From assembly GCF_900156095.1 (NCBI RefSeq), contig NZ_FTMJ01000014.1, positions 1 to 64,000 of the forward strand: a stretch of 64,000 bases of DNA. Reading direction: 5' to 3'. The notes under the pieces were generated by a model, which made no database searches, was not told where the DNA came from, and saw nothing but the letters and a program-made list of their open reading frames with translations. Of this stretch, positions 49,728 to 60,690 are shown piece after piece; the stretch's first letter is position 1; each line of letters starts with the position of its first letter. The position numbers and the translations under genes are program-made. This DNA comes from Aeromonas sp. RU39B. GTDB lineage: Bacteria > Pseudomonadota > Gammaproteobacteria > Enterobacterales > Aeromonadaceae.

Positions 49728-50567
49728 TCAACGTCGGGCAGACCAGCGCCCCAGCGTGACCCGATCATTGTCGCCGTAGTCGCGCACCGTCTCCACCGCC
49801 TGATAGCCTGCATCAGCCAACAGCTGGCGCACAGCATCGCCCTGCTGCCAGCCGTGTTCCAGCAGTAACCAGCCGTTTTCAGCAAGATGAAGACGAGCCA
49901 CATCAATGATATGGCGCAAATCGGCCAGCCCTTCGTCAGCGGCGACCAGCGCGCTGAGCGGCTCAAAGCGTACATCTCCCTGGCCCAAATGGGGGTCGCT
50001 CGCATCTATATAGGGGGGGTTGGAGACAATCAAATCAAAGGGGCCGGCATCACCCAGCGGCGCAAACCAGGAGCCGTGACGCAGGGTAAGCGGCAGCTGC
50101 AACTGTGCGCTGTTTTGCCGTGCCAGAGCGACGGCATCTGCCGACGCATCAACCGCCCACACCTCGTCGTGTGGCCGCTCCGACTTGATAGCCAGCGCAA
50201 TGGCACCGGTGCCGGTGCCCAAATCCAGCACCCGGGCCGCCGTTGCCGGCAGACGCGCCAGCGCTTGTTCGACCAGCACTTCGGTGTCCGGACGCGGAAT
50301 CAAAGTCGCGGGGGTGACATTCAGCGGCAAAGACCAGAACTCGCGCACGCCAATGATATGAGCCACTGGCTCACCGGCTTGGCGGCGCGCCAGCCACTGC
50401 ACCAGCGTCTGATGCTGCAAAGGGGTCAGCTCGCGCTCGGGCCAGGTCATCAGATAGCCGCGGTCGCAACCAAGCAGATGGCACAGCAGCACATCGGCAT
50501 CGGCACGGGGCGATTCGCCACCCGCCAGCTCGGCCAGCAACCAGGCGCGCGCCTGCCCAATCTGCAT
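49728..50567 (-). CDS. prmC: Release factor glutamine methyltransferase PrmC (HemK)
   Basis: A 279-residue SAM-dependent enzyme that methylates the GGQ glutamine of RF1/RF2. Motifs: TLIPRPDTEVLVEQAL, VLDLGTGTGAIALAI and the catalytic DLIVSNPPYID. Its ATG shares one base with the prfA stop (TGATG), so it is coupled to its own substrate's gene. About 250 bases without an identifiable gene follow before sirB1. Confidence 0.96.
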   Translation of the reverse strand: MQIGQARAWLLAELAGGESPRADADVLLCHLLGCDRGYLMTWPERELTPLQHQTLVQWLARRQAGEPVAHIIGVREFWSLPLNVTPATLIPRPDTEVLVEQALARLPATAARVLDLGTGTGAIALAIKSERPHDEVWAVDASADAVALARQNSAQLQLPLTLRHGSWFAPLGDAGPFDLIVSNPPYIDASDPHLGQGDVRFEPLSALVAADEGLADLRHIIDVARLHLAENGWLLLEHGWQQGDAVRQLLADAGYQAVETVRDYGDNDRVTLGRWSARR

Positions 50568-51655
50568 CAGTTGTTTTCCGCCAGCGCGGCCAGCTGATCG
50601 GCCTGATACTCCTGTACCAGCGGCACGATCACGCAGTCGAGATCCCCTTCCAGAATCTCGGTCAGGCGGTAGAGGGTCAGGTTGATGCGGTGCTCCGACA
50701 AACGTCCTTGCGGGTAGTTGTAGGTGCGAATGCGCTCAGAGCGATCCCCCGAGCCGACCAGATTGCGACGGGTGCTCTGCTCGGCGGCGCGGTGGCGTTC
50801 ATCCTCGGCGGCCTGCAGACGGGCAGAGAGCACCGCCATCGCCTTGGCGCGGTTCTTGTGCTGGGAGCGCTCGTCCTGGCACTCCACCACCAACCCGGAC
50901 GGGAGGTGGGTAATCCGGATGGCCGAATCGGTCTTGTTGATGTGCTGGCCGCCAGCCCCGGAGGCACGGAAAGTGTCAACCTTCAAATCCGCCGGATTGA
51001 TCTCGATCTGCTCGGCTTCCGGCACTTCGGGCAACACCGCCACGGTGCAGGCCGAGGTATGGATCCGCCCTTGCGACTCGGTTTCGGGGACTCGTTGCAC
51101 CCGGTGGCCGCCGGATTCAAACTTGAGGCGACCGTACACATGCTCGCCATCGACCTTGGCAATCACCTCTTTGTAGCCGCCGTGCTCGCCATCGTTGCAG
51201 CTGACGATGCTGATACGCCAGCCTTGGCGCTCGGCATAACGGGAATACATGCGATAGAGGTCGCCAGCAAAGATCGCGGCTTCATCGCCACCGGCGCCGG
51301 CGCGGATTTCCAGATAGCAGTTGTTGTCATCTTTGGGATCCTTGGGCAGCAGCAGGATCTGCAGCTCCTGCTCCAGCGTTTCCAGATTGGCCTTCGCCTC
51401 TGGCAGCTCCTCTTGCGCCATCTGACGCAGTTCGGGATCATCCTCTTCCAGCATCAGCTTGGTGGTTTCGAGGTCCTCTTCGGCCTGACGGTAGCGGCGC
51501 ACGCCGGTCACGATCTCCTCAAGTTGGGAGTATTCGCGGGTCAGACCGCGATAGCGATCCTGATCGTTGATGACATCGGGCTCGCCGAGCAGGGCCTGAA
51601 CTTCTTCGTGGCGCTCGATGAGCCCCTCCAGTTTGCGGATCACTGACGGATGCAT
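50567..51655 (-). CDS. prfA: Peptide chain release factor 1
   Basis: A 362-residue RF1 that terminates translation at UAA and UAG. The GGQ motif is at residues 235-237 (SGAGGQHIN). The stop-codon tripeptide, PxT in RF1, reads PET at 190-192 (E. coli PAT). ATG at 51655 gives the family start [12 protein letters not shown]. It follows hemA and overlaps prmC by one base. Confidence 0.97.
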   Translation of the reverse strand: MHPSVIRKLEGLIERHEEVQALLGEPDVINDQDRYRGLTREYSQLEEIVTGVRRYRQAEEDLETTKLMLEEDDPELRQMAQEELPEAKANLETLEQELQILLLPKDPKDDNNCYLEIRAGAGGDEAAIFAGDLYRMYSRYAERQGWRISIVSCNDGEHGGYKEVIAKVDGEHVYGRLKFESGGHRVQRVPETESQGRIHTSACTVAVLPEVPEAEQIEINPADLKVDTFRASGAGGQHINKTDSAIRITHLPSGLVVECQDERSQHKNRAKAMAVLSARLQAAEDERHRAAEQSTRRNLVGSGDRSERIRTYNYPQGRLSEHRINLTLYRLTEILEGDLDCVIVPLVQEYQADQLAALAENN

Positions 51656-51699
51656 GGTTCTCTCGAAAAAATTAGATATGGCCAAGAATGGCCGCAAGG

Positions 51700-52956
51700 T
51701 CACTCCTGCTGCAGGCCGAGGGCACTTCGCAGCAGGGCCAAGCGCTCCTGATCCCCTTGCTGGCCGGCATCGCGCAGCGCCTGGGTCGGAGCATGAATCA
51801 GTTTGTTGGTCAGCCGGTGAGCCAGCTGACGCAGGGCAGCCTCAGGCGATTCGCCCTGTTGCAGCCCTTGCAAGGCACGCACCAGCTCGTCATCGGCATG
51901 CCGTTGCGCCTGCTGGCGGTAATCCCGGATAAGGTCAACCGCATGCAGCGAGCGGAACCAACCCATGAACTCGTCGCGCTCCTCGAGCACGATACGCTCT
52001 GCCTGCTGGGCAGCGCGGCGGCGCGCTTCGAGGTTTTGCTCGATGATCCCCTGCAGGTCATCGACCGTGTAGAGGTATGCATCGGAGAGCTCGTTAACTT
52101 CGGCCTCGATATCACGCGGCACTGCGATGTCCACCAGGAACATAGGCCGGTGGCGACGCTGCTTGAGCGCCCGCTCGACCATCCCCTTGCCGATAATCGG
52201 CAGCGGGCTCGCCGTCGAGCTGATCACAATATCCGCTTCGTGCAGGTGCTCAGGAATCGCATCCAGCGTCATCACCTGGGCACCAAACGCCTGCGCCAAC
52301 CCTTGGGCACGCTGCAGGGTTCGATTTGCCACCATCATCCGGGTCACGTTCTGCTCATACAGATGACGGGCCACCAGCTCGATGGTCTCGCCGGCACCCA
52401 CCAGCAGTACCCGGGTTTGCGACAAGTCGGGGAAAATCTGGCGCGCCAGCGTCACGGCAGCAAATGCCACCGACACCGCACTGGCACCGATTTCGGTGTC
52501 AGTTCGCACCCGTTTGGCCACCGAAAACGCCTTCTGGAACAACCGCTCCAGAATCGCCTTGAGGCCGCCTTCCTGCTGCGACGTGTTGTAAGACTGCTTG
52601 ATCTGGCCGAGGATCTGCGGCTCTCCCAACACCAGGGAGTCCAGCCCGCAAGAGACGCGCATCAGGTGCCGCACCGCCTCTTCGTCATGATGGGTATAAA
52701 TCGCATTGGCCAGCTCGCCTGCCTCGAGGGCATGGAACTGCTGCAGCCACTGCAATACCTGCTCACCCTGGCCCGACTCGAGGTTGCAATAGAGTTCGGT
52801 ACGGTTACAGGTCGAGACGATCACCGCCTCGTTGACCCCAGGCTGTTGCACCAGCTCGTGCACCGCCTGCTTGATGCTGTCAGGCCCGAATGCTACCCGC
52901 TCACGCAGGGAGACACTGGCCGTCTTGTGGTTAATTCCTAGCGCAAGCAGACTCAT
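51700..52956 (-). CDS. hemA: Glutamyl-tRNA reductase HemA
   Basis: A 418-residue NADPH enzyme that makes glutamate-1-semialdehyde, the first committed step of tetrapyrrole synthesis. Catalytic Cys50 is in [43 protein letters not shown] and the NADPH-binding [17 protein letters not shown] are clear. Divergent from lolB as in E. coli; hemA-prfA-prmC order conserved. Confidence 0.97.
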   Translation of the reverse strand: MSLLALGINHKTASVSLRERVAFGPDSIKQAVHELVQQPGVNEAVIVSTCNRTELYCNLESGQGEQVLQWLQQFHALEAGELANAIYTHHDEEAVRHLMRVSCGLDSLVLGEPQILGQIKQSYNTSQQEGGLKAILERLFQKAFSVAKRVRTDTEIGASAVSVAFAAVTLARQIFPDLSQTRVLLVGAGETIELVARHLYEQNVTRMMVANRTLQRAQGLAQAFGAQVMTLDAIPEHLHEADIVISSTASPLPIIGKGMVERALKQRRHRPMFLVDIAVPRDIEAEVNELSDAYLYTVDDLQGIIEQNLEARRRAAQQAERIVLEERDEFMGWFRSLHAVDLIRDYRQQAQRHADDELVRALQGLQQGESPEAALRQLAHRLTNKLIHAPTQALRDAGQQGDQERLALLRSALGLQQE

Positions 52957-53084
52957 GGGACAGTCGGATAATCCTTGAAACAGGACAATATCAGGGTCAT
53001 CAATTCTACGGGAAAGGGCGCCCCTTTAAAAGCAACTGAGCTGCCACTTATACTGTGGCAAATTCCCATCCGGAGCAGATTAGC

Positions 53085-53663
53085 GTGCGTTTTCGTTTTC
53101 TTCTGCTGGTTGCCGCCTTGTTGGCCACCGGCTGTGTTACCACACCTCAACCCCAGCGCTCACAAGTCAACTGGACTCAGGAGCGCACTCGTCTTGAGCA
53201 ACTGAACCATTGGCAGCTCTCGGGCAAACTGGCCATCATCACCGCTAAGGAGAAGGGCAGCGCCCGCCTCAACTGGCAGCAGGATGGGGATGACTACCGC
53301 CTCAATCTGACCAGCCTGATTGGGACCCACATCCTCGAGCTGACTCGCCAGCATGGCCAGCTCACCTTGGTGGATCGGGAAGGCAAGGTGCATCAGAGCG
53401 ACAATGCCAGTGAACTGGTTTATGAGCTGACCGGCTGGGATCTCCCCATCGACGGCCTGCCGCTCTGGATTAAAGGGCTACCCGGCTCGGCCGATTTCAC
53501 CCTCAATCCAGACCAGAGCCTGGCTAGCGTGAAAGATGGCGACTGGCAAATTGATTATCAGAGTTATCAGGATCAGGATGGCTATCGCCTGCCGCAACAG
53601 CTGTCACTGCAAGGTGAGGGCACCCGCATCAAGCTGCAAGTCAACGAGTGGAGCCTGAAATGA
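53085..53663 (+). CDS. lolB: Outer-membrane lipoprotein insertion factor LolB
   Basis: A 192-residue lipoprotein that receives lipoproteins from LolA and inserts them in the outer membrane. Signal peptide with lipobox LLATGC (Cys17), then the LolB features [10 protein letters not shown] and [17 protein letters not shown] at 53085 has GGAG nine bases upstream and gives a proper signal; an upstream start at 53055 would bury it. It overlaps ispE (ATGA). Confidence 0.94.
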   Translation: MRFRFLLLVAALLATGCVTTPQPQRSQVNWTQERTRLEQLNHWQLSGKLAIITAKEKGSARLNWQQDGDDYRLNLTSLIGTHILELTRQHGQLTLVDREGKVHQSDNASELVYELTGWDLPIDGLPLWIKGLPGSADFTLNPDQSLASVKDGDWQIDYQSYQDQDGYRLPQQLSLQGEGTRIKLQVNEWSLK

Positions 53664-54538
53664 GTGCCACTGCCTGGCCGGCACCCGCCAAGCTGAACCT
53701 GTTTTTGCACGTCAATGGCCGCCGTCCTGACGGCTACCACGAGCTGCAAACCCTGTTCATCTTCCTCGAGCATGGCGACACCCTGCACGTTGAGGTGCTG
53801 GACGGATCGTTAGAGCTGACCCTCTCTCCGGCCCTGCCGGGTGTGCCGGATGAAGAGAATCTGATTATCCGCGCCGCCCGCATGTTGCAGGCAAGGCTCC
53901 CAAGCCCCAAAGGCGCGCGGATCACGCTGACCAAGCGGCTGCCGATGGGGGGCGGAATTGGTGGCGGCTCATCGGACGCGGCGACGACACTGGTCGCACT
54001 CAATGAGCTCTGGCACGCGGGCCTCGATACCGAAGCGCTGGCTGCAATGGGTGTCGCGCTGGGTGCCGACGTGCCGGTATTTGTTCGGGGTGTAGCGGCC
54101 TTTGCCGAAGGCGTGGGGGAAAAATTACAGCCTGTCACCTTGCCCGAACGCTGGTATCTGGTGGTGAAACCCGATTGCCATGTAGCCACCGCCGCCATTT
54201 TCAAGGATCCGGATCTGCCGAGAAATACCCCCAAAATGGGATTGCAGGATTTGTTGGCAGGAGAGTGGAAAAACGATTGCGAAGGGCTTGTCAAAAAGCG
54301 CCACCCCGAGGTTGCCAATGCGCTCGGCTGGTTGCTAGAATACGCGCCGTCAAGAATGACGGGCACTGGAGCCTGCGTCTTCGCAGCATTCGAAGACGAG
54401 AGCCTGGCTCGGGAAGTGTTGGCAAAACTGCCGGACGGGTTGGCGGGGTTTGTCGCCAAGGGCGTGAACATATCACCTCTGGCCAACACCTTGCAACAGG
54501 TTCGTGAAGGCGTCGCGGCGGGGCTCACAATCGGTTAA
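53660..54538 (+). CDS. ispE: 4-diphosphocytidyl-2-C-methyl-D-erythritol kinase
   Basis: A 292-residue GHMP kinase of the MEP pathway. Substrate motif [13 protein letters not shown] and [12 protein letters not shown] at the start, ATP loop [17 protein letters not shown], and the C-terminal [12 protein letters not shown] motif. ATG overlaps the lolB stop by four bases. lolB-ispE-prs is the conserved order. Confidence 0.97.
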   Translation: MSATAWPAPAKLNLFLHVNGRRPDGYHELQTLFIFLEHGDTLHVEVLDGSLELTLSPALPGVPDEENLIIRAARMLQARLPSPKGARITLTKRLPMGGGIGGGSSDAATTLVALNELWHAGLDTEALAAMGVALGADVPVFVRGVAAFAEGVGEKLQPVTLPERWYLVVKPDCHVATAAIFKDPDLPRNTPKMGLQDLLAGEWKNDCEGLVKKRHPEVANALGWLLEYAPSRMTGTGACVFAAFEDESLAREVLAKLPDGLAGFVAKGVNISPLANTLQQVREGVAAGLTIG

Positions 54539-54660
54539 ACTGTGAGCGGTCCATTTCCCAGGCCAGGCTGTTGGTTCGTCAGCTTGATGAATCGTTTGCC
54601 CCGAATGATTGGACCACAAGTCCACCCCCACTACTGGATGCAACCCTGAGGTTTCAAACC

Positions 54661-55608
54661 GTGCCTGACATGAAGCTCTTTGCCGGTAACGCTACACCGG
54701 AGCTGGCTCAGAAGATCGCAGACCGCCTCTTTATCAAGCTCGGCAATGCTGCCGTAGGTCGCTTTAGCGACGGCGAGATCAGCGTACAAATCAACGAGAA
54801 TGTACGCGGTGGCGATATCTTCATCATTCAATCCACCTGTGCCCCGACCAACGACAACCTGATGGAGTTGATCGTGATGGTGGATGCGCTGCGTCGTGCT
54901 TCTGCCGGCCGGATCACCGCCGTGATTCCCTACTTCGGCTATGCCCGTCAGGACCGCCGCGTGCGTTCTGCCCGGGTGCCCATCACTGCCAAGGTAGTCG
55001 CTGACTTCCTCTCCAGTGTCGGGGTTGACCGCGTACTGACCGTGGATCTGCACGCTGAACAGATCCAGGGATTCTTTGATGTGCCGGTGGACAACGTGTT
55101 TGGCAGCCCGGTGCTGCTCGAAGACATGCTGGTCAAAAACCTGGAGTCACCGGTGGTGGTCTCTCCGGACATCGGCGGCGTGGTTCGTGCCCGTGCTATC
55201 GCCAAGCTGCTGGATGACACCGACATCGCCATCATCGACAAGCGCCGTCCGCGCGCCAACGTCTCCCAGGTCATGCACCTGATCGGCGACGTGGCGGATC
55301 GCGACTGCATCATCGTTGATGACATGATCGATACCGGCGGTACCCTGTGCAAGGCTGCCGAAGCGCTGAAAGAGCGCGGAGCCAAGCGCGTGTTTGCCTA
55401 TGCCACTCACCCGATCTTCTCCGGTAATGCACTGGAAAATATCAAGGACTCCGTGATTGACGAAGTAATTATCACTGACTCGATCCCGCTGACCGAAGAG
55501 ATGAAGGCTATCGGCAAGGTTAAGCAACTGAGCCTGGCCTCCATGCTGGCTGAAGCCATTCGCCGCATCAGTAATGAAGAATCTATCTCTGCCATGTTTG
55601 AGCATTGA
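54661..55608 (+). CDS. prs: Ribose-phosphate pyrophosphokinase (PRPP synthetase)
   Basis: A 315-residue enzyme, the same length as E. coli Prs, making PRPP from ribose-5-phosphate and [35 protein letters not shown] (PRPP-binding) and the ending [15 protein letters not shown] are almost identical to E. coli. GTG start at 54661 gives [16 protein letters not shown] as in E. coli, with GAGG nine bases upstream; the open frame to 54571 is not homologous. Confidence 0.97.
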   Translation: MPDMKLFAGNATPELAQKIADRLFIKLGNAAVGRFSDGEISVQINENVRGGDIFIIQSTCAPTNDNLMELIVMVDALRRASAGRITAVIPYFGYARQDRRVRSARVPITAKVVADFLSSVGVDRVLTVDLHAEQIQGFFDVPVDNVFGSPVLLEDMLVKNLESPVVVSPDIGGVVRARAIAKLLDDTDIAIIDKRRPRANVSQVMHLIGDVADRDCIIVDDMIDTGGTLCKAAEALKERGAKRVFAYATHPIFSGNALENIKDSVIDEVIITDSIPLTEEMKAIGKVKQLSLASMLAEAIRRISNEESISAMFEH

Positions 55609-55622
55609 TAAAAAGATTCTAA

Positions 55623-55653
55623 CGAAAACCGCCTGAGGGCGGTTTTCGCTTTT
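55623..55653 (+). terminator. Terminator after prs
   Basis: Stem CGAAAACCGCC / GGGCGGTTTTCG with a three-base loop, then CTTTT. Confidence 0.85.
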
Positions 55654-55716
55654 CTGATGCGTTATTATCGACCTCCCTTTTCCCCGTTAATTGTTAAGGC
55701 CGTGAGGAAGTACGCC

Positions 55717-57714
55717 ATGTTTCCATCCCGCCCCCTGCTTGTCGCAACCCTGTGCAGCTTGCTGTTTGCCTGCCAGCAGGGCAAAGAAGAGCACAGCTTT
55801 GTGCTCAATATTGCCCACATGAATGACACCCATTCCCAGTTCGATCCGGTCAACGCCACCATCAGTAACCCGGCGCTGAATGTCGACGGGAACAAGCAGG
55901 GAGACACGCTCTACACGCGTTTTGGCGGATACCCCCGGCTGTTGACCATGACCAAGGCCATGCAAGCCGATGCCCAGCGCCAAAATCAGGCTCTGCTGAC
56001 CCTGCACGGCGGGGATGCCTGGCAAGGCAGTGGTTATTTCAAGCTCAATGAAGGAATGGCCAATGCCGACCTGCTGAGCCAATTTGGCCTTGACGCCATG
56101 GCGCTCGGTAACCACGAGTTCGATCTGACCAACCAGAAACTGGCCCGCTTTATCAAGGCGGTGAACTTCCCGGTGCTGGCGGCCAACGTCGATACCAGCC
56201 AGGATCCGGATTTGAAGGCGGCGACCAATCTCAAGCCCTATGTGCTGTTTGCCTTTGATGGTAATCAGAAAACCCCGGTCGCCAACCTTGAGAACCTGCC
56301 GGCCGGCAAACAGATTGTGGCCGTGGTAGGTCTGGTGCTGGAGGATATGCCAGACATCGCACCCAATACCGGCAAACTGCACTTTGCCAAGGAAGTGGCC
56401 ACCGCACAGGCCACCATCGACAACTTGAAGGCCCACGGCGTCAACAAGGTGGTACTGCTGACCCACATCGGCAATCAGCGTGACCTCGACCTCGCCGCCA
56501 AGGTAAACGGCATCGACGTGATCGTTGGTGGCCACTCCCACAGTCTGCTCGGTGACTTCAGCAACCTCGGCATGGGCAAGAGTGCCACCCAGTATGCCCA
56601 GATGGTGACCAATCCGGACGGAGTCGGAGAAACCTGCGTGGTTCAGGCCGGCGCCTATGCCGAAGCCATGGGTGAAGTGAAGGTGACCTTTAACGGCCAA
56701 GGTGCCGTGACCGAATGCGATGGCAACAATACCTTGCTCGCCAGCAACGATTTTTATAGCGATGCCGCTCATCAACACCCGCTGGGCGACGATCAGCACA
56801 ACAAGGTCACCAGCTTTATCGATCAGCAACACAACATCGAGCGAGTGGACGAAGATGCCCGTCTGCGCGGCGTCATTGATAGCAACTACAAGCCGGCGCT
56901 GGAGAAGGCGTTTGGCAAGGTCATTGCCAGCGTACCGACAGACTTGGCCAACCCGCGTCGTCCCGGTGATGACAAGAGTGACGAGCATGGCTCTGACGTA
57001 GCTCCTCTGGTCGCCGAGTCCCAATACTGGTGGAGTAACAGCGCCCCGGTACAAGCCGTGATTGGCAAGCCGGTGGATATCGCCATCACCGCCGTGGGCG
57101 GTGTGCGGGCCAGCATCGCCGCAGGCGAGTGGCGTGAAGGCGACGCTGCCCTCACCCTGCTGCCGTTTAAAAACCAGATGTCGGTACTGAGCCTGAAGGG
57201 CTCTGACCTGCGCGCCCTCATCAGCGAAACCGTCACCGCCACCCTGCCCTCAGGCTCCCATGCGGGTAAATTCCCCTATGCCAGCCACCTGCGCTACACC
57301 TTCCAGGAAACCGACGCCGGCAAAGCGGGCAAGCTGACCCAGCTGGAGTGGCTCAATCACAATGGCCAGTGGCAGGCACTGGAAGATGACGTGCGCTATC
57401 GCGTGGCCATGAACGCCTACTGCGCCAACGGCAACGACGGGTGGGATGCCGTCTATCGTGCCCAGCAGCAGCCGGGAGCCGAGCGGGTTGATCTGGCACT
57501 GGTCAATGGCACGCTGACCGCGTTCCCGGTCACCGCCCTGCAACGGGAAGGTGACAAGGCCATCGCCAGCTATCAGGGCCAAGCGCTCGACTGCAAGGCT
57601 GACGGCGTAGGCTGCGGCACTGACGCTGCCGCCTTCACCGACTATGTGCGCAGTGCACGTAGCCAGCTGACTGCATTGCCAGACGAGACTGTTACCCTGC
57701 TGCGTCACCCCTGA
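55717..57714 (+). CDS. 5'-nucleotidase/UshA-NadN-family lipoprotein
   Basis: A 665-residue secreted metallophosphatase. Signal peptide with lipobox LLFAC (Cys19). An N-terminal calcineurin-like domain has the metal motifs [24 protein letters not shown] and GGHSHS. A C-terminal 5'-nucleotidase substrate domain has [12 protein letters not shown] and [13 protein letters not shown]. UshA and NadN split nucleotides or NAD for uptake. The overall form resembles NadN more than UshA (NDTH..., GGVRA..., longer length), but this is not certain. GAGGAAG precedes the ATG. Confidence 0.85.
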   Translation: MFPSRPLLVATLCSLLFACQQGKEEHSFVLNIAHMNDTHSQFDPVNATISNPALNVDGNKQGDTLYTRFGGYPRLLTMTKAMQADAQRQNQALLTLHGGDAWQGSGYFKLNEGMANADLLSQFGLDAMALGNHEFDLTNQKLARFIKAVNFPVLAANVDTSQDPDLKAATNLKPYVLFAFDGNQKTPVANLENLPAGKQIVAVVGLVLEDMPDIAPNTGKLHFAKEVATAQATIDNLKAHGVNKVVLLTHIGNQRDLDLAAKVNGIDVIVGGHSHSLLGDFSNLGMGKSATQYAQMVTNPDGVGETCVVQAGAYAEAMGEVKVTFNGQGAVTECDGNNTLLASNDFYSDAAHQHPLGDDQHNKVTSFIDQQHNIERVDEDARLRGVIDSNYKPALEKAFGKVIASVPTDLANPRRPGDDKSDEHGSDVAPLVAESQYWWSNSAPVQAVIGKPVDIAITAVGGVRASIAAGEWREGDAALTLLPFKNQMSVLSLKGSDLRALISETVTATLPSGSHAGKFPYASHLRYTFQETDAGKAGKLTQLEWLNHNGQWQALEDDVRYRVAMNAYCANGNDGWDAVYRAQQQPGAERVDLALVNGTLTAFPVTALQREGDKAIASYQGQALDCKADGVGCGTDAAAFTDYVRSARSQLTALPDETVTLLRHP

Positions 57715-57838
57715 TCACAGCCGCATGGGCGGTGGTTGGTTGAGAGATCACCGCCCCGCGGCTAGAATACGCCTCTTGCCTTCGGGCACTCCCCTGCATG
57801 CCTTCGTGCAATCCAATGTGAAAGTAAAGAGTGAACGC

Positions 57839-58429
57839 GTGACCAGCCAGATCAAACTGATTGTGGGCCTCGGTAATCCCGGCCCGGAATATGCCAAAAC
57901 GCGCCACAATGCCGGCGCTTGGTACGTCGAGCAGTTGGCGCGCTGGCACAATGTCAGCCTGCGTGAAGAGCCCAAGTTCTTCGGCATGACCGCTCGCTTG
58001 CAGGTGGATGGACAGGACGTACGACTGCTGGTCCCAGACACGTTTATGAATTTGTCGGGCAAGGCGGTGGCCGCACTGGCACGCTTCTACCAGATTGAGC
58101 CAGAAGCGATCCTGGTCGCCCATGATGAGCTTGACCTGCCGCCCGGCATTGCCAAATTCAAGCAGGGTGGTGGTCACGGGGGCCATAATGGACTGAAAGA
58201 CATCATTGCCAAGCTGGGCAATAACAACAATTTCTATCGGCTGCGTCTGGGGATAGGCCATCCCGGCAGCAAGGAGCTGGTGGCCGGCTTTGTGCTGACC
58301 AAGGCTCCCGCCAAAGAGCAGGAACTGATCGATGCTGCGCTGGATGAATCCCTGCGCGCCACCGACATCCTGTTCAAACAGGACATGACCAAGGCCATGA
58401 ACCGGCTGCACAGCTTCAAAGCCGGCTGA
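57839..58429 (+). CDS. pth: Peptidyl-tRNA hydrolase
   Basis: A 196-residue enzyme that cleaves drop-off peptidyl-tRNAs. [21 protein letters not shown] (catalytic His in RHNAG), [10 protein letters not shown] and the [13 protein letters not shown] loop are diagnostic. GTG at 57839 ([13 protein letters not shown]) is chosen to match E. coli MTIKLIVGL; a GTG at 57818 adds seven residues. Followed by ychF, the usual pth-ychF pair. Confidence 0.95.
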   Translation: MTSQIKLIVGLGNPGPEYAKTRHNAGAWYVEQLARWHNVSLREEPKFFGMTARLQVDGQDVRLLVPDTFMNLSGKAVAALARFYQIEPEAILVAHDELDLPPGIAKFKQGGGHGGHNGLKDIIAKLGNNNNFYRLRLGIGHPGSKELVAGFVLTKAPAKEQELIDAALDESLRATDILFKQDMTKAMNRLHSFKAG

Positions 58430-58466
58430 GCCGATTAACCGAATCAATCAAGTAAGGTAAACGACC

Positions 58467-59558
58467 ATGGGTTTTAAATGCGGTATCGTGGGTCTGCCCA
58501 ACGTGGGCAAGTCCACCCTGTTCAATGCGCTGACCAAGGCCGGTATCGAAGCCGCCAACTTCCCGTTCTGCACCATCGAGCCGAACACCGGCGTCGTTCC
58601 GGTACCGGATCTGCGGATGGATCAACTGGCCGAGATCGTCAAACCCCAGCGCTGCGTGCCGACTACCATGGAGTTCGTCGATATCGCCGGCCTGGTGGCA
58701 GGCGCCTCCAAGGGTGAAGGTCTGGGTAACCAGTTCTTGGCCAACATTCGTGAAACCGACGCCATCGGTCACGTAGTGCGCTGCTTCGAAGATGAGAACA
58801 TCATCCACGTTGCCGGCAAGGTATCCCCGGCCGACGACATCGAAGTGATCAACACCGAACTGGCCCTGTCTGACCTGGAAGCCTGTGAGCGCGCCATTTT
58901 GCGCCAAGCCAAGCGCGCCAAGGGTGGTGACAAGGATGCCAAGTTTGAAGTCGAAGTGCTCGAGAAGGTCAAGGTTGGCCTGGAAGAGGGCAAGATGATC
59001 CGTGGTCTGGGTCTCTCCAAGGAAGAGCTGGCGGCCATTGCCTACTTCAACTTCCTGACCCTCAAGCCCACCATGTATATCGCCAACGTGGCCGAAGACG
59101 GTTTTGAAAACAACCCCTACCTTGATCGCGTTCGTGACATCGCTGCGGCCGAAGGCGCGGTGGTGGTGCCGGTTTGCTGCGCCATCGAATCTGACATCGC
59201 TGAGCTGGACGATGCCGACCGTGCCGATTTCATGGCCGAACTCGGTATCGAAGAGCCGGGTCTGAACCGTGTCATTCGTTCCGGTTACACCCTGCTCAAC
59301 CTGCAAACCTACTTCACCGCTGGCGTGAAGGAAGTGCGTGCTTGGACCATCCCGGTTGGCGCCACCGCACCGCAAGCAGCTGGCAAGATCCACACCGACT
59401 TCGAAAAGGGCTTTATCCGTGCCCAGACCATCGCCTTTGAAGATTTCATCCAGTACAAGGGTGAACAAGGCGCCAAGGAAGCCGGCAAGATGCGCGCAGA
59501 AGGCAAGGATTACATCGTCAAAGATGGCGACGTGATGAACTTCCTGTTCAACGTCTAA
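58467..59558 (+). CDS. ychF: Redox-regulated ATPase/GTPase YchF (OLA1 family)
   Basis: A 363-residue Obg-related P-loop protein (E. coli 363). G1 [16 protein letters not shown], the switch [21 protein letters not shown], and a C-terminal TGS domain ending [17 protein letters not shown]. It preferentially hydrolyses ATP and is implicated in oxidative stress and ribosome interaction. Follows pth by 37 bases. Confidence 0.97.
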   Translation: MGFKCGIVGLPNVGKSTLFNALTKAGIEAANFPFCTIEPNTGVVPVPDLRMDQLAEIVKPQRCVPTTMEFVDIAGLVAGASKGEGLGNQFLANIRETDAIGHVVRCFEDENIIHVAGKVSPADDIEVINTELALSDLEACERAILRQAKRAKGGDKDAKFEVEVLEKVKVGLEEGKMIRGLGLSKEELAAIAYFNFLTLKPTMYIANVAEDGFENNPYLDRVRDIAAAEGAVVVPVCCAIESDIAELDDADRADFMAELGIEEPGLNRVIRSGYTLLNLQTYFTAGVKEVRAWTIPVGATAPQAAGKIHTDFEKGFIRAQTIAFEDFIQYKGEQGAKEAGKMRAEGKDYIVKDGDVMNFLFNV

Positions 59559-59565
59559 TCCCTCT

Positions 59566-59590
59566 GGGGCCGGTACTGCCGGCCCTTTTT
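59566..59590 (+). terminator. Terminator after ychF
   Basis: Stem GGGCCGG / CCGGCCC around TACTG, followed by five T residues. It isolates ychF from the tRNA operon. Confidence 0.85.
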
Positions 59591-59708
59591 CTATCTGTTG
59601 TCTGCCCCTCTTCAGTACTCGCAAAAGTGTGAATTGTCGGGGTTTTGTGCAACACAGGACAAGAACTGGCCAAACACACTGCTTTTCGGCTTTTCTGGGA
59701 AAAAAGGG

Positions 59709-59737
59709 TTGACGCCCCAAGGCGTGATCCGCATAAT
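59709..59737 (+). promoter_or_regulatory. Sigma-70 promoter of the tRNA operon
   Basis: TTGACG at 59709-59714, exactly 17 bases, then CATAAT at 59732-59737. The first tRNA begins 43 bases downstream. The stretch just after -10 (CTCGCCGC) is GC-rich, as in stringently controlled stable-RNA promoters. Confidence 0.82.
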
Positions 59738-59779
59738 CTCGCCGCACAGTGACGAGCTATCTCGTTCTGTCGCAGTGAT

Positions 59780-59856
59780 GGCTATGTAGCTCAGTTGGTT
59801 AGAGCATCGCACTCATAATGCGGGGGTCACAGGTTCGAATCCCGTCATAGCCACCA
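59780..59856 (+). tRNA. tRNA-Met (CAT), copy 1
   Basis: A 77-base elongator tRNA-Met with anticodon CAT, complete cloverleaf and encoded CCA. Starts GGCTATGTAGCTCAG and ends CATAGCCACCA, very like E. coli metT/metU. The acceptor pair is G-C, unlike initiator fMet. First gene of the operon. Confidence 0.95.
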
Positions 59857-59863
59857 TCTCTGC

Positions 59864-59938
59864 TGGGGTATCGCCAAGCGGTAAGGCAGCGGGTTTTGAT
59901 CCCGCCATTCCTAGGTTCGAATCCTAGTACCCCAGCCA
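59864..59938 (+). tRNA. tRNA-Gln (TTG), copy 1
   Basis: A 75-base tRNA-Gln, anticodon TTG, starting TGGGGTATCGCC and ending with encoded CCA. It differs from the other three Gln copies by one base in the variable loop (CATTC instead of CATCC). Confidence 0.95.
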
Positions 59939-59975
59939 TTTTTCAAAGCGCTTCGGTGTATACCGTGGTTGCTGT

Positions 59976-60050
59976 TGGGGTATCGCCAAGCGGTAAGGCA
60001 GCGGGTTTTGATCCCGCCATCCCTAGGTTCGAATCCTAGTACCCCAGCCA
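59976..60050 (+). tRNA. tRNA-Gln (TTG), copy 2
   Basis: A 75-base tRNA-Gln with anticodon TTG and encoded CCA. Identical to copies 3 and 4. Confidence 0.95.
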
Positions 60051-60056
60051 TCTTCC

Positions 60057-60133
60057 GGCTATGTAGCTCAGTTGGTTAGAGCATCGCACTCATAATGCGG
60101 GGGTCACAGGTTCGAATCCCGTCATAGCCACCA
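60057..60133 (+). tRNA. tRNA-Met (CAT), copy 2
   Basis: A 77-base tRNA-Met identical to copy 1. It begins only six bases after the preceding tRNA-Gln. Confidence 0.95.
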
Positions 60134-60141
60134 TTTTCTGC

Positions 60142-60216
60142 TGGGGTATCGCCAAGCGGTAAGGCAGCGGGTTTTGATCCCGCCATCCCTAGGTTCGAAT
60201 CCTAGTACCCCAGCCA
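60142..60216 (+). tRNA. tRNA-Gln (TTG), copy 3
   Basis: A 75-base tRNA-Gln, anticodon TTG, encoded CCA, identical to copy 2. Confidence 0.95.
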
Positions 60217-60252
60217 TTTTCCAAGCACTTCGGTTTCGGCCGCAGTCGCTGT

Positions 60253-60327
60253 TGGGGTATCGCCAAGCGGTAAGGCAGCGGGTTTTGATCCCGCCATCCC
60301 TAGGTTCGAATCCTAGTACCCCAGCCA
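60253..60327 (+). tRNA. tRNA-Gln (TTG), copy 4
   Basis: A 75-base tRNA-Gln, anticodon TTG, encoded CCA. The spacer before it (AAGC-CTTCGG-like) resembles the spacer between copies 1 and 2, supporting unit duplication. Confidence 0.95.
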
Positions 60328-60390
60328 TATTTCTGTTTGTCTGCCAAGGCAAGCAACTCATCCTGCTTTCGGCACCTGCCGCTAGCACAT

Positions 60391-60467
60391 GGCTATGTAG
60401 CTCAGTTGGTTAGAGCATCGCACTCATAATGCGGGGGTCACAGGTTCGAATCCCGTCATAGCCACCA
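60391..60467 (+). tRNA. tRNA-Met (CAT), copy 3
   Basis: A 77-base tRNA-Met identical to copies 1 and 2, eight bases before tRNA-Leu. Confidence 0.95.
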
Positions 60468-60475
60468 TCTTTCCT

Positions 60476-60558
60476 GCGGAAGTGGCGAAATTGGTAGACG
60501 CACCAGATTTAGGTTCTGGCGCCTAGGCGTGAGAGTTCGAGTCTCTCCTTCCGCACCA
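60476..60558 (+). tRNA. tRNA-Leu (TAG)
   Basis: An 83-base class II tRNA with anticodon TAG, a long variable arm (GCGCCTAGGCGT region) and encoded CCA. It closely matches E. coli leuW, which is in the related metT-leuW-glnU-glnW-metU operon. Last gene; no strong terminator is evident, only a short CCGCC/GGCGG hairpin at 60602-60614. Confidence 0.95.
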
Positions 60559-60690
60559 TCCTTTTGAATCAGTTATCTCCTCACAATCTTGTGCTGCGGC
60601 TCCGCCATAGGCGGACAAATGTCATGCCCCTCTCCTTGCGCGCCTCCCTACAATGGGTCCGACATTACCTCACGTCGCAAGGAGCATCCC

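Noticed and set aside
49502-50005. 167-codon minus-strand frame overlapping prmC's 3' end as a possible sirB2
   Set aside because: Most of it is an out-of-frame reading of prmC, and the remainder lacks the hydrophobic helices expected of SirB2.
55687-57054. Long minus-strand open frame opposite the nucleotidase
   Set aside because: Antisense shadow of a gene with clear catalytic motifs; no ribosome site or homology.
59780-60558. Regularly spaced repeats resembling a CRISPR array
   Set aside because: The repeats are complete tRNA genes of 75-77 bases with anticodons and encoded CCA; spacers are uneven and very short. Protein-like frames across them are artefacts.
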